From the NCBI RefSeq assembly GCF_017163935.1, contig NZ_JABVZR010000001.1, forward strand, positions 3,348,001 through 3,412,000: a stretch of 64,000 nucleotides of DNA. The letters are read 5' to 3'. A model generated the notes under the pieces. That model saw nothing but the letters and a program-made list of their open reading frames with translations. It did not search any database and was not told the DNA's origin. This DNA is from Novosphingobium terrae (GTDB lineage Bacteria > Pseudomonadota > Alphaproteobacteria > Sphingomonadales > Sphingomonadaceae). The position numbers were made by a program, and so were the translations under genes. This document shows, one piece after another, positions 19,133 to 28,045 of this stretch; within the stretch, counting starts at the first letter, position 1; each line of letters starts with the position of its first letter.

Positions 19133-20604
19133 GCCGGCAAGCCTTCGGGCGATAGAGTTGCGGGCCGGGATGGCATCGCCGCACGCCTCATCCTTTGCGC
19201 CAGCACCGGATGGTCGAGATGCGGGGTCTTGTCCCACACCACCTTCTTGCCGCGCAGGGTCCGGCAATAGGCGACCAGAGCGCGCCGTCCGGCGATGATG
19301 GTGATGATGTTGGCCACCGGAATGCGCGCGACGGCGCGAAGGCCCTCCATCATGCCATATTCGCGCGCAGAAAAGCCGAAGCGCATCGCCATGCGCCACA
19401 GCAGCCCCAGAAAGCTGAGCCACACCAGATGATGCACCACAGGCGGCACCAGATCCCCATCGATCCAGTGCATCGCCCTCAAAGGCGCCATCGCCGCCTG
19501 AAGCAGCAGCAGCGCATAGGCAACGCTCAGCACCAGCGCCACGAGCGGCCCGCGCCGGTCACGCAGCGCCATCCACACATCGACCGGGCGCCCCATCCAG
19601 CCGAGGCGATCCCAGCTCTGCAGGGCGATGCCGTGAATCCAGCGCGTTTTCTGCCGCACCGCGCCCGCCACCGTATCGGGGAAATAGCTGCGGGTGGCGA
19701 TCAGCTCGCCCGTTTCATCCCGCAGCCTCAGAAAACGCGCCTTGCCGCCCAGATGGCTGACCAGCATGCCAATCTCATAATCCTCGGTGAAGCATTCGGC
19801 CACGAAGGGCCCCCGCTCGCCCTGCTCGCGGCGGATGGCACCGATGCGCGAGAGCATCGCGCGGGCAAAGCCGCAGCCCACCCCGGCGGCAGGCAATGCC
19901 GCGCCCAGCGCATCGCGCACCGTCAGCACGCGGGTGTGGCTCTCGACAAATTCATCGGCGTAATGGCCGCCCACCCAATGCGGGCCAGGCGGCATTTCCG
20001 GGCGGACCGGCAATTGCACGAAATCCACGCTGGCCAGAGCCTCGCCGATCACCGCCAGTTCGCGGGGGTGGACCATATCCTCGGCATCATGCAGCACCAC
20101 GCCGAGGAAGCGCTGGCCCAAACGCCGCTCATCATCGAGCAGAGCGGCATAAAGACGGTTGAGGCAATCGGCCTTGGTGGTGGGCCCGGGATGGCCGTTG
20201 ATCACGATTCGCACGCGCGGGTCACCACGCGCCGCCGCCATCACCGCGGCAATTGTCGGCGCATCGTTGCAGTAACAGCCAACATAGATGCGCATCCTGT
20301 CCTGCGCCCACACGCCCAGCATATGGCCGATGGTGGCGCCGATCACCGCAGCCTCCTGCCACGCGGCGATGAAGACGGCGATCGGGGCATCGGACGGTGT
20401 CGGCAATGTATGGGTGGAGAGCAGCACCGGGCTTTCAAAGCAACCGCTGCGAAACCGCAGGCCAAACCACAGCAGATCGACCAGCATCTCATCCAGCATG
20501 CCGATCACGAACCAGAACAGCGCAAAGTACAGCAGCTCGCGCTCCAGCAGCTGGAGCCAGCAGAAGCCCTGAGAGAGCTGCATCGCACCGTCTGTTGAAA
20601 CCAT
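19129..20604 (-). CDS. NfrB-like inner-membrane glycosyltransferase (GT2 type)
   Basis: 491 residues from ATG 20604 (a TTG at 20640 would add twelve residues). An N-terminal membrane helix is followed by a GT-A domain: the Asp of VLHDAEDMVHPRELAVI (about residue 158) is the DxD-type site, then FTEDYEIGMLVSHLGG and QKTRWIHGIALQSW, the Q-x-x-R-W motif of processive family 2 transferases. At least three further hydrophobic segments lie toward the C-terminus. NfrB homologues build a surface glycan that serves as the phage N4 receptor. Unlike E. coli NfrB, it has no long C-terminal MshEN regulatory region. AT-rich sequence upstream (20640-20735) probably holds its promoter. Confidence 0.75.
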   Translation of the reverse strand: MVSTDGAMQLSQGFCWLQLLERELLYFALFWFVIGMLDEMLVDLLWFGLRFRSGCFESPVLLSTHTLPTPSDAPIAVFIAAWQEAAVIGATIGHMLGVWAQDRMRIYVGCYCNDAPTIAAVMAAARGDPRVRIVINGHPGPTTKADCLNRLYAALLDDERRLGQRFLGVVLHDAEDMVHPRELAVIGEALASVDFVQLPVRPEMPPGPHWVGGHYADEFVESHTRVLTVRDALGAALPAAGVGCGFARAMLSRIGAIRREQGERGPFVAECFTEDYEIGMLVSHLGGKARFLRLRDETGELIATRSYFPDTVAGAVRQKTRWIHGIALQSWDRLGWMGRPVDVWMALRDRRGPLVALVLSVAYALLLLQAAMAPLRAMHWIDGDLVPPVVHHLVWLSFLGLLWRMAMRFGFSAREYGMMEGLRAVARIPVANIITIIAGRRALVAYCRTLRGKKVVWDKTPHLDHPVLAQRMRRAAMPSRPATLSPEGLPA

Positions 20605-20737
20605 GCCGCCGAACACAAGTGCCCCCACTGTGAATCGCAACGATCTTCTACGGATCGATTTATGACGGCATAAGAATAAATTTCAAATATGAATAATCTT
20701 TAGGTTCCAGAATCTTATACAGTACATTTTGACTGCT

Positions 20738-20769
20738 GCGCCGGGCGGCATCTGATGTGCGCCCGGCGC
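20738..20769 (-). terminator. GC-rich hairpin after the glyoxalase gene
   Basis: GCGCCGGGCG pairs with CGCCCGGCGC around a twelve-base loop, nine bases beyond the stop of the glyoxalase gene on the minus strand. No clear U-run follows. Confidence 0.55.
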
Positions 20770-20778
20770 CCTGTAACC

Positions 20779-21207
20779 TTACCAGCTGCCGGTGTTGGGC
20801 ATCGAGGCCCAGGGCTCGGCAGGCTCAAGATGGCCGTCCTGAAGCAGCTCGATCGAAATGCCGTCGGGCGTCTTCACAAAGGCCATATGGCCATCGCGCG
20901 GAGGGCGGTTGATGGTCACGCCCGCATCGGCCAGCGTCTGGCAGGTGGCGTAAATATCGGCGACCTGAAAGGCCAGATGGCCGAAGTTGCGGCCGCCGCT
21001 GTAGCTCTCGGCGCTGCCATCCTCGGCGGGCCAGTTGTAGGTCAGCTCCACCTCGGCGTCCTGACCGGGGGCGGCCAGATAGATCAGGGTGAAACGTCCC
21101 TGCTCGCTGGAAAAACGGCGGGTTTCCTTCACGCCGATCAGCTCGAAAAAGCGGATGGTCGCCTCGGGATCGGTCACGCGGACCATGCTGTGCAGATATT
21201 TGGTCAT
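20779..21207 (-). CDS. lactoylglutathione lyase (glyoxalase I), VOC family
   Basis: 142 residues from ATG 21207. Converts the hemithioacetal of methylglyoxal and glutathione to S-lactoylglutathione. The metal-ligand pattern His/Glu/His/Glu is visible: His in KYLHSMVRV, Glu in VELTYNW, His in NFGHLAFQV and Glu in ISIELLQDG. Length and the two beta-alpha-beta-beta-beta modules match bacterial GloA. Other VOC enzymes cannot be fully excluded, but [11 protein letters not shown] is typical of GloA. Confidence 0.88.
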   Translation of the reverse strand: MTKYLHSMVRVTDPEATIRFFELIGVKETRRFSSEQGRFTLIYLAAPGQDAEVELTYNWPAEDGSAESYSGGRNFGHLAFQVADIYATCQTLADAGVTINRPPRDGHMAFVKTPDGISIELLQDGHLEPAEPWASMPNTGSW

Positions 21208-21369
21208 TGGGGGGTCTCCACTGCGGGTAGCCGCCCTCCTAGCCCCGAAACACCCCCACAGGCCAGAGCTTTGCCACGCCAGGGCCCATCCGGCGCGCCC
21301 CTGATCCGCATCACCCCTCGCCACCTTGACCCCCAAAGGGCGGCTTCCTATGTGCGCAGGGGCTGCTCT

Positions 21370-22182
21370 ATGATCAATGCCCTGCGATCCCTCCTGCGGC
21401 CCCGCGCCGCCGCGCCCCGGCCCTGCGTGCCGCCGGGCCAGAGGGTCTATGCCGTGGGCGATATCCATGGCCGCGCCGACCTCTTCGCCGCGCTGATCGA
21501 GGCCATCGAGGGTGACATCCGCCGCCGCGATGCCGCCGCCCCGCCCCGCCAGACCACCATCGTGCTGCTGGGCGACCTGATCGATCGCGGGCCCGACAGC
21601 CGGGGCGTGCTCGATCTGGCGATGCGCTGGGGCCAGCAGCGCCCCATGCATATCCTGCTGGGCAATCACGAGGAAATGCTGCTCGACGCCGCCGAGAATC
21701 TGGACGTGCTGCGCCATTTCCTGCGCTATGGCGGGCGCGAGACACTGCTCAGCTTCGACATTGACGAAGCCACCTATGAGGATGCCAGCTTCGAGGAGGT
21801 GCAGGCCCTGCTCCACGCCCATATCCCCCTCGCCACGCTGGATTATATCCGCGGCTTCCAGACCATGGTGCAGATCGGCGATTACGCTTTCGTCCATGCC
21901 GGCATCCGCCCCGGCGTGGCGCTGGACAGCCAGAGCCCCGGCGACCTGCGCTGGATACGCGAGCCCTTCCTCTCCAGCGCGCAGGACCATGGCGCGGTGG
22001 TCGTCCACGGCCACACGATCACCGAGGGCATCGAGCTGAAGCCCAACCGCGTCGGCCTCGACACCGGCGCCTATCAGTCGGGCCACCTCTCGGCCATCGG
22101 CCTTGAAGGCGAGGACCGCTGGCTGATCCAGACCGAAGAGAGCGACACAGGCATCCGCGTGGGCTTTCAGGCGCTGGCTTGA
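21370..22182 (+). CDS. PPP-family serine/threonine protein phosphatase (metallophosphoesterase)
   Basis: 270 residues with the phosphoprotein-phosphatase metal motifs in order: [10 protein letters not shown] (about residue 30), [10 protein letters not shown] (about 68), GNHEEML (about 97) and VVHGHT (about 213). Two metal ions hydrolyse phosphoesters. Related bacterial enzymes include PrpA/PrpB and diadenosine tetraphosphatase-like proteins; the physiological substrate is not determinable. A GTG at 21352 could add six residues. It is divergent from the glyoxalase gene. Confidence 0.85.
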   Translation: MINALRSLLRPRAAAPRPCVPPGQRVYAVGDIHGRADLFAALIEAIEGDIRRRDAAAPPRQTTIVLLGDLIDRGPDSRGVLDLAMRWGQQRPMHILLGNHEEMLLDAAENLDVLRHFLRYGGRETLLSFDIDEATYEDASFEEVQALLHAHIPLATLDYIRGFQTMVQIGDYAFVHAGIRPGVALDSQSPGDLRWIREPFLSSAQDHGAVVVHGHTITEGIELKPNRVGLDTGAYQSGHLSAIGLEGEDRWLIQTEESDTGIRVGFQALA

Positions 22183-22296
22183 TCTCCATGGCGGGCCATC
22201 TTAGGCGTAAGCATCAGTTTTCCGGAAAGCCCCCAAGCATGACCATCGCGCCCGCCGACCTGCCCTCCTCTCGCCACGGCAGGGGCTGACATCGCG

Positions 22297-22980
22297 ATGC
22301 TCTCCACGCTGCTTTTCGCCGCTCTGCTGGCCGCCGGGCAGGCCGCCCCCGCTGCGCTGCCCCCCGCCAACGCCGCCATGGACGCCCCCGATTCCGAGCA
22401 TCTGCTGGACCCGGAAGACTATCCGCAATTCGCCCTGATTCACGATCTTTCCGCCGCCAGCGTGGTGGAGGTTTTCGTCTCCCCGCAGGGCCGCGTGATC
22501 GACTGCAAGGCCGGCAAGAGCTGGGGCGACAACCAGCTCGCCGACGGTTTCTGTGACATCCTCAAATACAAGCACCAGCCCCCCGCCCATGACGAGCAAG
22601 GCAAACCCGCCTATGGCCTGGTGCGAGGCCTGGCCCGTCTGATCATCCCCGGCACCGGCGATGGCGACCGCATCCGCCCCATCGAAGCCCCCGCCGATGT
22701 CGAGATGCAGACGCCCCACCTGCCGGGCGGTCTGGACCGTACAGAGGTGCGCCTGCTGCTCTGGGTCTCGGCGGATGGTACGGTGCAGGATTGCCGCCCC
22801 GGCAAGGGCGAAGGGCAGCTCGATCTGATCGCCCCGGTCTGCGCCGCCGCGCGCAAGCTGTCACCCGGGCAGCATGTGGGCATCGAAGGCACCAGCGTGC
22901 CCTATGTGATGAGCGTGAAGGCGGCCTTGGTGGCTCAGGATGCGCGGCCTGTGTCGCATGAGCCGGATTTGGCGCCTTGA
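22297..22980 (+). CDS. exported protein with two TonB C-terminal-like repeats
   Basis: 227 residues with a signal peptide (MLSTLLFAALLAAGQA). The mature part repeats one pattern twice: VEVFVSPQGRVIDCKAG ending GFCDILKYKHQPP (about residues 52-100) and VRLLLWVSADGTVQDCRPG ending PVCAAARKL (about residues 145-190). Each half holds two cysteines that could form a disulfide. The strand-turn pattern resembles the energy-transducing TonB C-terminal fold seen in many sphingomonad secreted proteins, without any transmembrane anchor. Function unknown. Confidence 0.65.
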   Translation: MLSTLLFAALLAAGQAAPAALPPANAAMDAPDSEHLLDPEDYPQFALIHDLSAASVVEVFVSPQGRVIDCKAGKSWGDNQLADGFCDILKYKHQPPAHDEQGKPAYGLVRGLARLIIPGTGDGDRIRPIEAPADVEMQTPHLPGGLDRTEVRLLLWVSADGTVQDCRPGKGEGQLDLIAPVCAAARKLSPGQHVGIEGTSVPYVMSVKAALVAQDARPVSHEPDLAP

Positions 22981-23005
22981 TTTAAGGGCGTTGAAGAAAA
23001 GAGAG

Positions 23006-23246
23006 AATGCGAGGGTGTTACACCCTCGCGCTCCCTTTAATGTCAACGTTGTGTATCGGGTTCAGCCTCAGAGCAGCGTCGCTGCGCCGCAGGCTTTAAA
23101 ATTCCAAGCTAACGTAAGGCGCCAGGGCTTTCTGCCTGCGGCGCCTTTTTGTTGTACAGGTGGAGAGGTTGGACGCCATGATCGGGTGCCACCGCCCTAT
23201 CGCCGGGAGACGGTATGGGAGCGCGAGGGGGTAACCCCCTCGCATC
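23006..23246 (+). repeat. palindrome-bounded intergenic element, copy B
   Basis: The left hairpin GCGAGGGTGTTACACCCTCGC is followed by GCTCCCTTTAATGTC. The middle blocks GCGCCGCAGGCTTTAAAAT and CTGCCTGCGGCGCC can pair. The right end repeats the hairpin inverted as GCGAGGGGGTAACCCCCTCGC followed by ATC. It lies between a plus-strand protein gene and the 3' end of rnpB on the minus strand, so it sits between convergent transcripts. Confidence 0.75.
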
Positions 23247-23273
23247 TTCCTACTTTCAAACCTTAAAACTAAA

Positions 23274-23698
<425 letters not shown>

Positions 23699-23744
23699 CT
23701 GGCGCGACTAGCAGGCTTTGCCGGGAGGGGGAAGGAGAAAGCTT

Positions 23745-23839
23745 GCCCGCTCCCCCGCCCGGCCATCCATCGGCATATTCTGTGGGTGGCCGGGCGGGGG
23801 GAGCGGGCTGGCGCCGCACATTCGGCTTCAGCCGAATGT
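23745..23839 (-). terminator. two consecutive hairpins between the amidase gene and rnpB
   Basis: ACATTCGGCT/AGCCGAATGT (23818-23839) is a ten-base perfect stem with a two-base loop, starting 12 bases after the amidase stop. Beyond it a much larger inverted repeat pairs 23745-23765 with 23787-23808, all but one base matching and almost entirely G and C. Together they should block read-through from the amidase gene into rnpB. Confidence 0.7.
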
Positions 23840-23850
23840 CAGACAGACTC

Positions 23851-24579
23851 TTACCAAGGGAAATCGTCGCCGTTGCAGTCGTCATCCTCGGCGGCGTCGC
23901 GGGCCAGCAGCAGTTCGAAGAGCAGCGCGCCCACCTCGCCATCCAACTCGCCATCAATGATGCGCGGTCGGTAGCGGCGCTGGAAGGCGGTGACGGCGGC
24001 GCGGCCATCGGTCACATCGTAACCGAAACGCTCCAGCGAGAGGAAGAAGGCGCCGGGGTTTTCGTGGAGCAGGCGAATGCGCGGCTTGGGGGTGGCAAGG
24101 GCAAGGCCATAACGCGCCAGCACCTCCCATTCGAACAGCTCACCCGGATCGATCTTGCGGACGGGGGCGACATCGGAATGGCCCACCACATTGGCGGGCG
24201 CGATGTTATGCCGCGCCATGATCCCGGCCAGCAGCGGGATCAGCGCCTCCATCTGCGCTTCGGGGAAAGGCCGATAGCCCAGAGTGTGGCCGGGGTTGAC
24301 CAGTTCGATGCCGACGCTGGCGGAGTTCACATCGGTGATGCCGCGCCAATAGCTGCGCCCGGCATGCCATGCCCGCTTGTCCTCGGCCACGAGGCGGTGG
24401 ACGGTGCCATCCTCCTCGATGAGGTAATGGGCGGAAACCTCGGCGGCGGGGTCGCACAGGCGGTCGAGCGCATCCTGCGCGCTCTTCATGCCGGTGTAGT
24501 GCAACACCACCATGCTGACGGGCAGCTTGCGCTCGTTCCAGTTGGGCGAAGGCGTGTCGCGGTGGATCAGTTCGTCCAT
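23851..24579 (-). CDS. N-acetylmuramoyl-L-alanine amidase, AmpD-like
   Basis: 242 residues, amidase_2 fold. The zinc ligands are visible as His in VVLHYTG (residue 27), His of VVGHSDVAPVRKIDPG (about residue 133) and the Asp ten residues later; the Glu of VGIELVNPG and the Lys of VRKIDPG are expected catalytic residues. It cleaves the MurNAc-L-Ala bond in peptidoglycan or recycled anhydro-muropeptides. A small C-terminal domain (about 185-230, GYDVTDGRAAVTAFQRRYRP) resembles a peptidoglycan-binding module. No signal peptide is seen, favouring cytoplasmic recycling. Confidence 0.88.
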   Translation of the reverse strand: MDELIHRDTPSPNWNERKLPVSMVVLHYTGMKSAQDALDRLCDPAAEVSAHYLIEEDGTVHRLVAEDKRAWHAGRSYWRGITDVNSASVGIELVNPGHTLGYRPFPEAQMEALIPLLAGIMARHNIAPANVVGHSDVAPVRKIDPGELFEWEVLARYGLALATPKPRIRLLHENPGAFFLSLERFGYDVTDGRAAVTAFQRRYRPRIIDGELDGEVGALLFELLLARDAAEDDDCNGDDFPW

Positions 24580-24596
24580 AGTTGCGCCCCGCCCCC

Positions 24597-25268
24597 TTAG
24601 CCGACCGGCAGCACCGCGCCCATCACCAGCGCATCGTCACTGCGCGCATATTGCAACTGGCCGCCCAGCCGGGTGGCAATCGCAGCCAGCATGGCGGCAG
24701 GCGCCGTGCGGCTGGAGAGTTCCGAAGCAGGCAGGCGGGCTTCCAGCGCCTGACCAATCGTATCATCGAAGGCAATGCGCGGACCAGCGGCGCGCACCAC
24801 GATCTCGGCCAGCTGGCGGCCGCCATCGGCACGCACTTCGGCGGCGATGTCCACCGTGCCGCCGCGCACCAGCGCCTCGATGGCGATCAGCGACAGGTTC
24901 AGCAGCGTCTTGACCGCAGGCTTGGGCAGCGCATCGGCACCGACCTGCCAGTGGATCGTCAGGCGATCCTTGCCCGCCACCAGCGCGTCGATCAGCGCCT
25001 TGGGCTCGGCGGTGGGGATGCTCTCGCCGAAACCGCCCGCGGCGCCGAAGGCCAGACGGAAGAACTTCAGCTTGTCGGCGCTGGTGCGGGCCGACTGCTC
25101 CAGCAGCTCGAAGCAGCGCTGGCGCATCGCGGGGTCTTTCTCCTCGGTCAGCAGTTCCAGACCGTTGGAGAGCGCACCCACCGGGCTCAGCAAATCATGG
25201 CACAGGCGCGAGCAGAGCAGGCTGGCCAGTTCCAGCGCCGCATCGGTGTCGATCGTTTGATTGGACAT
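24597..25268 (-). CDS. chpT: histidine phosphotransferase ChpT
   Basis: 223 residues from ATG 25268 (MSNQTIDTDAALELASLLCS). Receives phosphate from CckA and passes it to CtrA and CpdR in the alphaproteobacterial cell-cycle phosphorelay. The phosphorylated His lies in SRLCHDLLSPVGALSNGLELL (His about residue 24), followed by a degenerate Bergerat-like domain without ATP-binding motifs, as in Caulobacter ChpT. Upstream in-frame codons to 25433 are rejected because their composition is unnatural. The amidase gene follows 17 bases downstream. Confidence 0.88.
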   Translation of the reverse strand: MSNQTIDTDAALELASLLCSRLCHDLLSPVGALSNGLELLTEEKDPAMRQRCFELLEQSARTSADKLKFFRLAFGAAGGFGESIPTAEPKALIDALVAGKDRLTIHWQVGADALPKPAVKTLLNLSLIAIEALVRGGTVDIAAEVRADGGRQLAEIVVRAAGPRIAFDDTIGQALEARLPASELSSRTAPAAMLAAIATRLGGQLQYARSDDALVMGAVLPVG

Positions 25269-25329
25269 GTGAGGCAATTTCCCGAGGGGCGTGAAGAGAA
25301 TCCGGCTGGCCACCCCTATCCTCTGCCCC

Positions 25330-25746
25330 TTAACCCTGTTGATCCGGCGAGGAAAGCGCTTCGAAGCCATCCGCCCCATCCCGCCACCATGTGATCGTGT
25401 CGGCAGCGACAATTGCCCACAGTTTTCCGTCATGCGCGGCCATGGCAGAATCGGTGGCCGAGGGCGCCGCCACGCCTGAAGGATGCGAGTGATAGCAGCC
25501 CAGCACCTGCGGGCCTCCGTTACGTGCGGCGCGGGTGGCGGCGATCAGCACCACGGGGTCGATCTCAAAAAATCGTTGCGGATCAGTGTGGACGTTCGCG
25601 GCGGGCAGGATTGCCGCGACTCGCGCGATCCCGCCCTCTTGTGCCTCGCCCAGCAGCAGACCGCAGGCTTCACGGGGGGCCTCGCGCGCCGCCAAAGCCA
25701 ACAGTTCCGCGTGGAGGCCCCTTGTCAGGATGATTTGCATGCCCAT
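25330..25746 (-). CDS. JAMM/MPN+ metalloprotease family protein (M67)
   Basis: 138 residues with a complete JAMM zinc motif: Glu in EACGLLLGE (about residue 25), then HSHPSGVAAPSATD (about residues 86-99), which is exactly H-x-H-x7-S-x2-D. Bacterial relatives deconjugate or process small beta-grasp proteins in sulfur-carrier pathways, but many standalone members are uncharacterised. ATG 25740 is an equally possible start two codons in. It is divergent from the rluD-like gene with almost no intergenic space. Confidence 0.85.
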   Translation of the reverse strand: MGMQIILTRGLHAELLALAAREAPREACGLLLGEAQEGGIARVAAILPAANVHTDPQRFFEIDPVVLIAATRAARNGGPQVLGCYHSHPSGVAAPSATDSAMAAHDGKLWAIVAADTITWWRDGADGFEALSSPDQQG

Positions 25747-25756
25747 TTTAAGGGTA

Positions 25757-26812
25757 ATGGATCAGGGGGCAACAACACTTCAAGGGCGCATTCGCAGTGC
25801 GGGCCGACTCGACCGCGCGCTGGCGGAGGCCTGCACGGGCACGCTGCCGGGCGGCGGCGACCTCAGCCGTGAGCGCGTGAAAGCGCTGATCGCGGAAGGC
25901 CGCGTGACGCTCGACGGCAAGCCGGTCAGCTCCGGCGCGGCCAAGGCGAGCGAAGGCACGCCTTTCACCATCAGCCTGCCCGAAACTGTGCCTCTGGAAG
26001 CGGTGGCGCAGGATATCCCCCTCACCATCGTGCATGAGGACGAGTATCTCATCGTGGTCGACAAGCCCGCCGGGCTGGTCGTTCACCCGGCGGCAGGCAA
26101 TCCGGACGGCACGCTGGTCAACGCCCTGCTGCATCATTGCGCCGGGCGGCTTTCGGGCATTGGCGGCGTGGCACGCCCCGGCATCGTCCACCGTATCGAC
26201 AAGGACACCTCCGGGTTGCTGGTGGTCGCCAAGAGCGATGCCGCGCATGAGGGGCTGGCTAGGCAGTTCGCCGATCACTCGATCGAGCGGGCCTATCTCT
26301 GCCTCACCCATGGCACGCCGATGCCGCCTAAGGGTACGCTGCGCGGCACGATCGCCCGCCATCCCACCGACCGCAAGCGCATGGCCCTGCTGCCGCCGGG
26401 CGACGAAACCGGGCGCGGCAAGCATGCCGTCACCCACTTCCGCCTGCGCGAAGAGCTGGACCGCGCCGCCCTTGTCGAATGCCGTCTGGAGACCGGCCGC
26501 ACCCATCAGGTGCGCGTTCACATGGCATCCATCGGCCATCCGCTAATAGGCGATCCGATGTATTGCCGATCACAGAAATCGCTAAAACCGCTGCTTTCTG
26601 AGCTCGGTTTCGCCCGGCAGGCATTGCACGCCGCCGTTCTGGGGTTTATCCACCCGGTCACCAGCAAGACCTTGCGGTTTGCTAGCGACCTCCCCGCTGA
26701 CATGCGGGACCTTTTAGCCCGGTTGGGCAGTTACCATGCCGACCAGCCGGGTTATTTCCTGCCGGAACCACGCGGTTCCGGTGCGTGGCCGCCACCGAGG
26801 GATGCCTCTTAA
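25757..26812 (+). CDS. rluD: RluD-type 23S rRNA pseudouridine synthase
   Basis: 351 residues: S4 domain (about 15-85, RLDRALAEACTG onward) and RluA-family catalytic domain with GIVHRIDKDTSGLLVVAKSD around residue 143, whose Asp is the nucleophile. RluD modifies uridines 1911, 1915 and 1917 of helix 69 in E. coli; the assignment to RluD rather than RluC rests on overall motif context. An ATG at 25739, in frame and with AGGA eight bases before it, could be the true start but would overlap the divergent JAMM gene. Confidence 0.85.
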   Translation: MDQGATTLQGRIRSAGRLDRALAEACTGTLPGGGDLSRERVKALIAEGRVTLDGKPVSSGAAKASEGTPFTISLPETVPLEAVAQDIPLTIVHEDEYLIVVDKPAGLVVHPAAGNPDGTLVNALLHHCAGRLSGIGGVARPGIVHRIDKDTSGLLVVAKSDAAHEGLARQFADHSIERAYLCLTHGTPMPPKGTLRGTIARHPTDRKRMALLPPGDETGRGKHAVTHFRLREELDRAALVECRLETGRTHQVRVHMASIGHPLIGDPMYCRSQKSLKPLLSELGFARQALHAAVLGFIHPVTSKTLRFASDLPADMRDLLARLGSYHADQPGYFLPEPRGSGAWPPPRDAS

Positions 26813-26856
26813 GGGTCCAGCAAGGGCGAGCTGACAGTACAAGGACGATGAGACCG

Positions 26857-27762
26857 ATGAGCACCGAATCGAACCTGCCCGCTGTTCCAGCCCCCGCCAC
26901 GGGGGAAGCCGGGCTCAACCGATATATGTCGGAAATCAAGAAATTCCCGGTGCTGACCGCTGAGCAGGAATATATGCTCGCGAAGCGCTATGCCGAACAT
27001 GAAGACCCTGATGCCGCGCGTCAGCTCGTCACCAGCCATCTGCGTCTCGTGGCCAAGATCGCCATGGGCTATCGCGGCTATGGCCTGCCGATGAGCGAGC
27101 TGATCTCCGAAGGCAACATCGGCCTGATGCAGGGCGTCAAGAAGTTCGAGCCCGAACGCGGCTTCCGTCTGGCCACCTATGCCATGTGGTGGATCAAGGC
27201 CAGCATGCAGGAGTTCATCCTGCGCAGCTGGTCGCTGGTGAAGATGGGCACCACCGCCGCGCAGAAGAAGCTGTTCTTCAACCTGCGCCGCATGAAGAAG
27301 AACATCGACGCCTTCGAGGACACCGACCTTCATCCCGATCAGGTGAGGAAGATCGCCACCGATCTGGGCGTGTCCGAGCAGGACGTGGTCAACATGAACC
27401 GCCGCATGATGATGGGCGGCGATGCCTCGCTCAACGTCAGCCTCAATGAGGAAGGCGAAGGCCAGTGGCAGGACATGCTGGCCGACCACGGCCCGCTGCA
27501 GGATGAAACCGTGGCCGAGGCTCAGGAAGCCGGCTGGCGCCATGCCATGCTGACCGAGGCCATGGGCGATCTCAACGACCGCGAGCGCGCCATCCTGACC
27601 GAGCGCCGCCTGACCGACGATCCCAAGACGCTGGAAGAGCTGAGCCAGACCTACAGCGTCAGCCGCGAACGCGTCCGCCAGATCGAGGTGCGCGCCTTCG
27701 AGAAGCTGCAGAAAGCGATGCAGAAGATCGCGACGGATCGGCGTTTGCTGCCCGCGCATTGA
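26857..27762 (+). CDS. rpoH: RNA polymerase sigma-32 (heat-shock) factor
   Basis: 301 residues from ATG 26857; an ATG three codons upstream (26848) is closer to the AAGGA at 26841. Region 2 includes LVTSHLRLVAKIAMGYRGYGLP and the aromatic RLATYAMWWIKASMQEFIL; the RpoH box QKKLFFNLRRMKK (about residue 134), specific for heat-shock sigma factors, is intact; region 4 ends with SVSRERVRQIEVRAFEKLQ. It should direct transcription of chaperone and protease genes. Overlap of upstream frames with rluD suggests a promoter inside rluD. Confidence 0.95.
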   Translation: MSTESNLPAVPAPATGEAGLNRYMSEIKKFPVLTAEQEYMLAKRYAEHEDPDAARQLVTSHLRLVAKIAMGYRGYGLPMSELISEGNIGLMQGVKKFEPERGFRLATYAMWWIKASMQEFILRSWSLVKMGTTAAQKKLFFNLRRMKKNIDAFEDTDLHPDQVRKIATDLGVSEQDVVNMNRRMMMGGDASLNVSLNEEGEGQWQDMLADHGPLQDETVAEAQEAGWRHAMLTEAMGDLNDRERAILTERRLTDDPKTLEELSQTYSVSRERVRQIEVRAFEKLQKAMQKIATDRRLLPAH

Positions 27763-27784
27763 TCGGCTTGGCCGTTTGCGAAAG

Positions 27785-27816
27785 AGCCGGGGTTAGCGCC
27801 CCGGCTTTTTTGTTTT
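27785..27816 (+). terminator. intrinsic terminator of rpoH
   Basis: AGCCGGGG and CCCCGGCT pair around TTAGCG and are followed directly by TTTTTTGTTTT. A textbook rho-independent terminator 22 bases after the rpoH stop. Confidence 0.9.
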
Positions 27817-27838
27817 CAGGTTAAGGAATTAAAGGGAA

Positions 27839-27979
27839 GATGCGAGGGGGTTACCCCCTCGCGCTCCCATGAATGTCTGCGTTGCGCCTCGTCCTCATCG
27901 TCAGGCACGTATTCACGGCTTTGGGGGCTAGAGTTCCTAGCGCCGGGCTGTGTTGCAAGGGTTGCCTGCCTGCGGCGCG
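27839..27979 (+). repeat. palindrome-bounded intergenic element, copy C (degenerate or partial)
   Basis: It retains the left hairpin GCGAGGGGGTTACCCCCTCGC, GCTCCC and AATGTC, and the block CTGCCTGCGGCGC at its end, but lacks the right hairpin and the first middle arm. It lies between two co-directional genes, just after the rpoH terminator. Confidence 0.6.
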
Positions 27980-28045
27980 TCGAAAAACCGCTCCTCAATG
28001 GATAGCCAGATTGTAGTCTATCACCGTTGCTGCCAGTGGGTTGTG

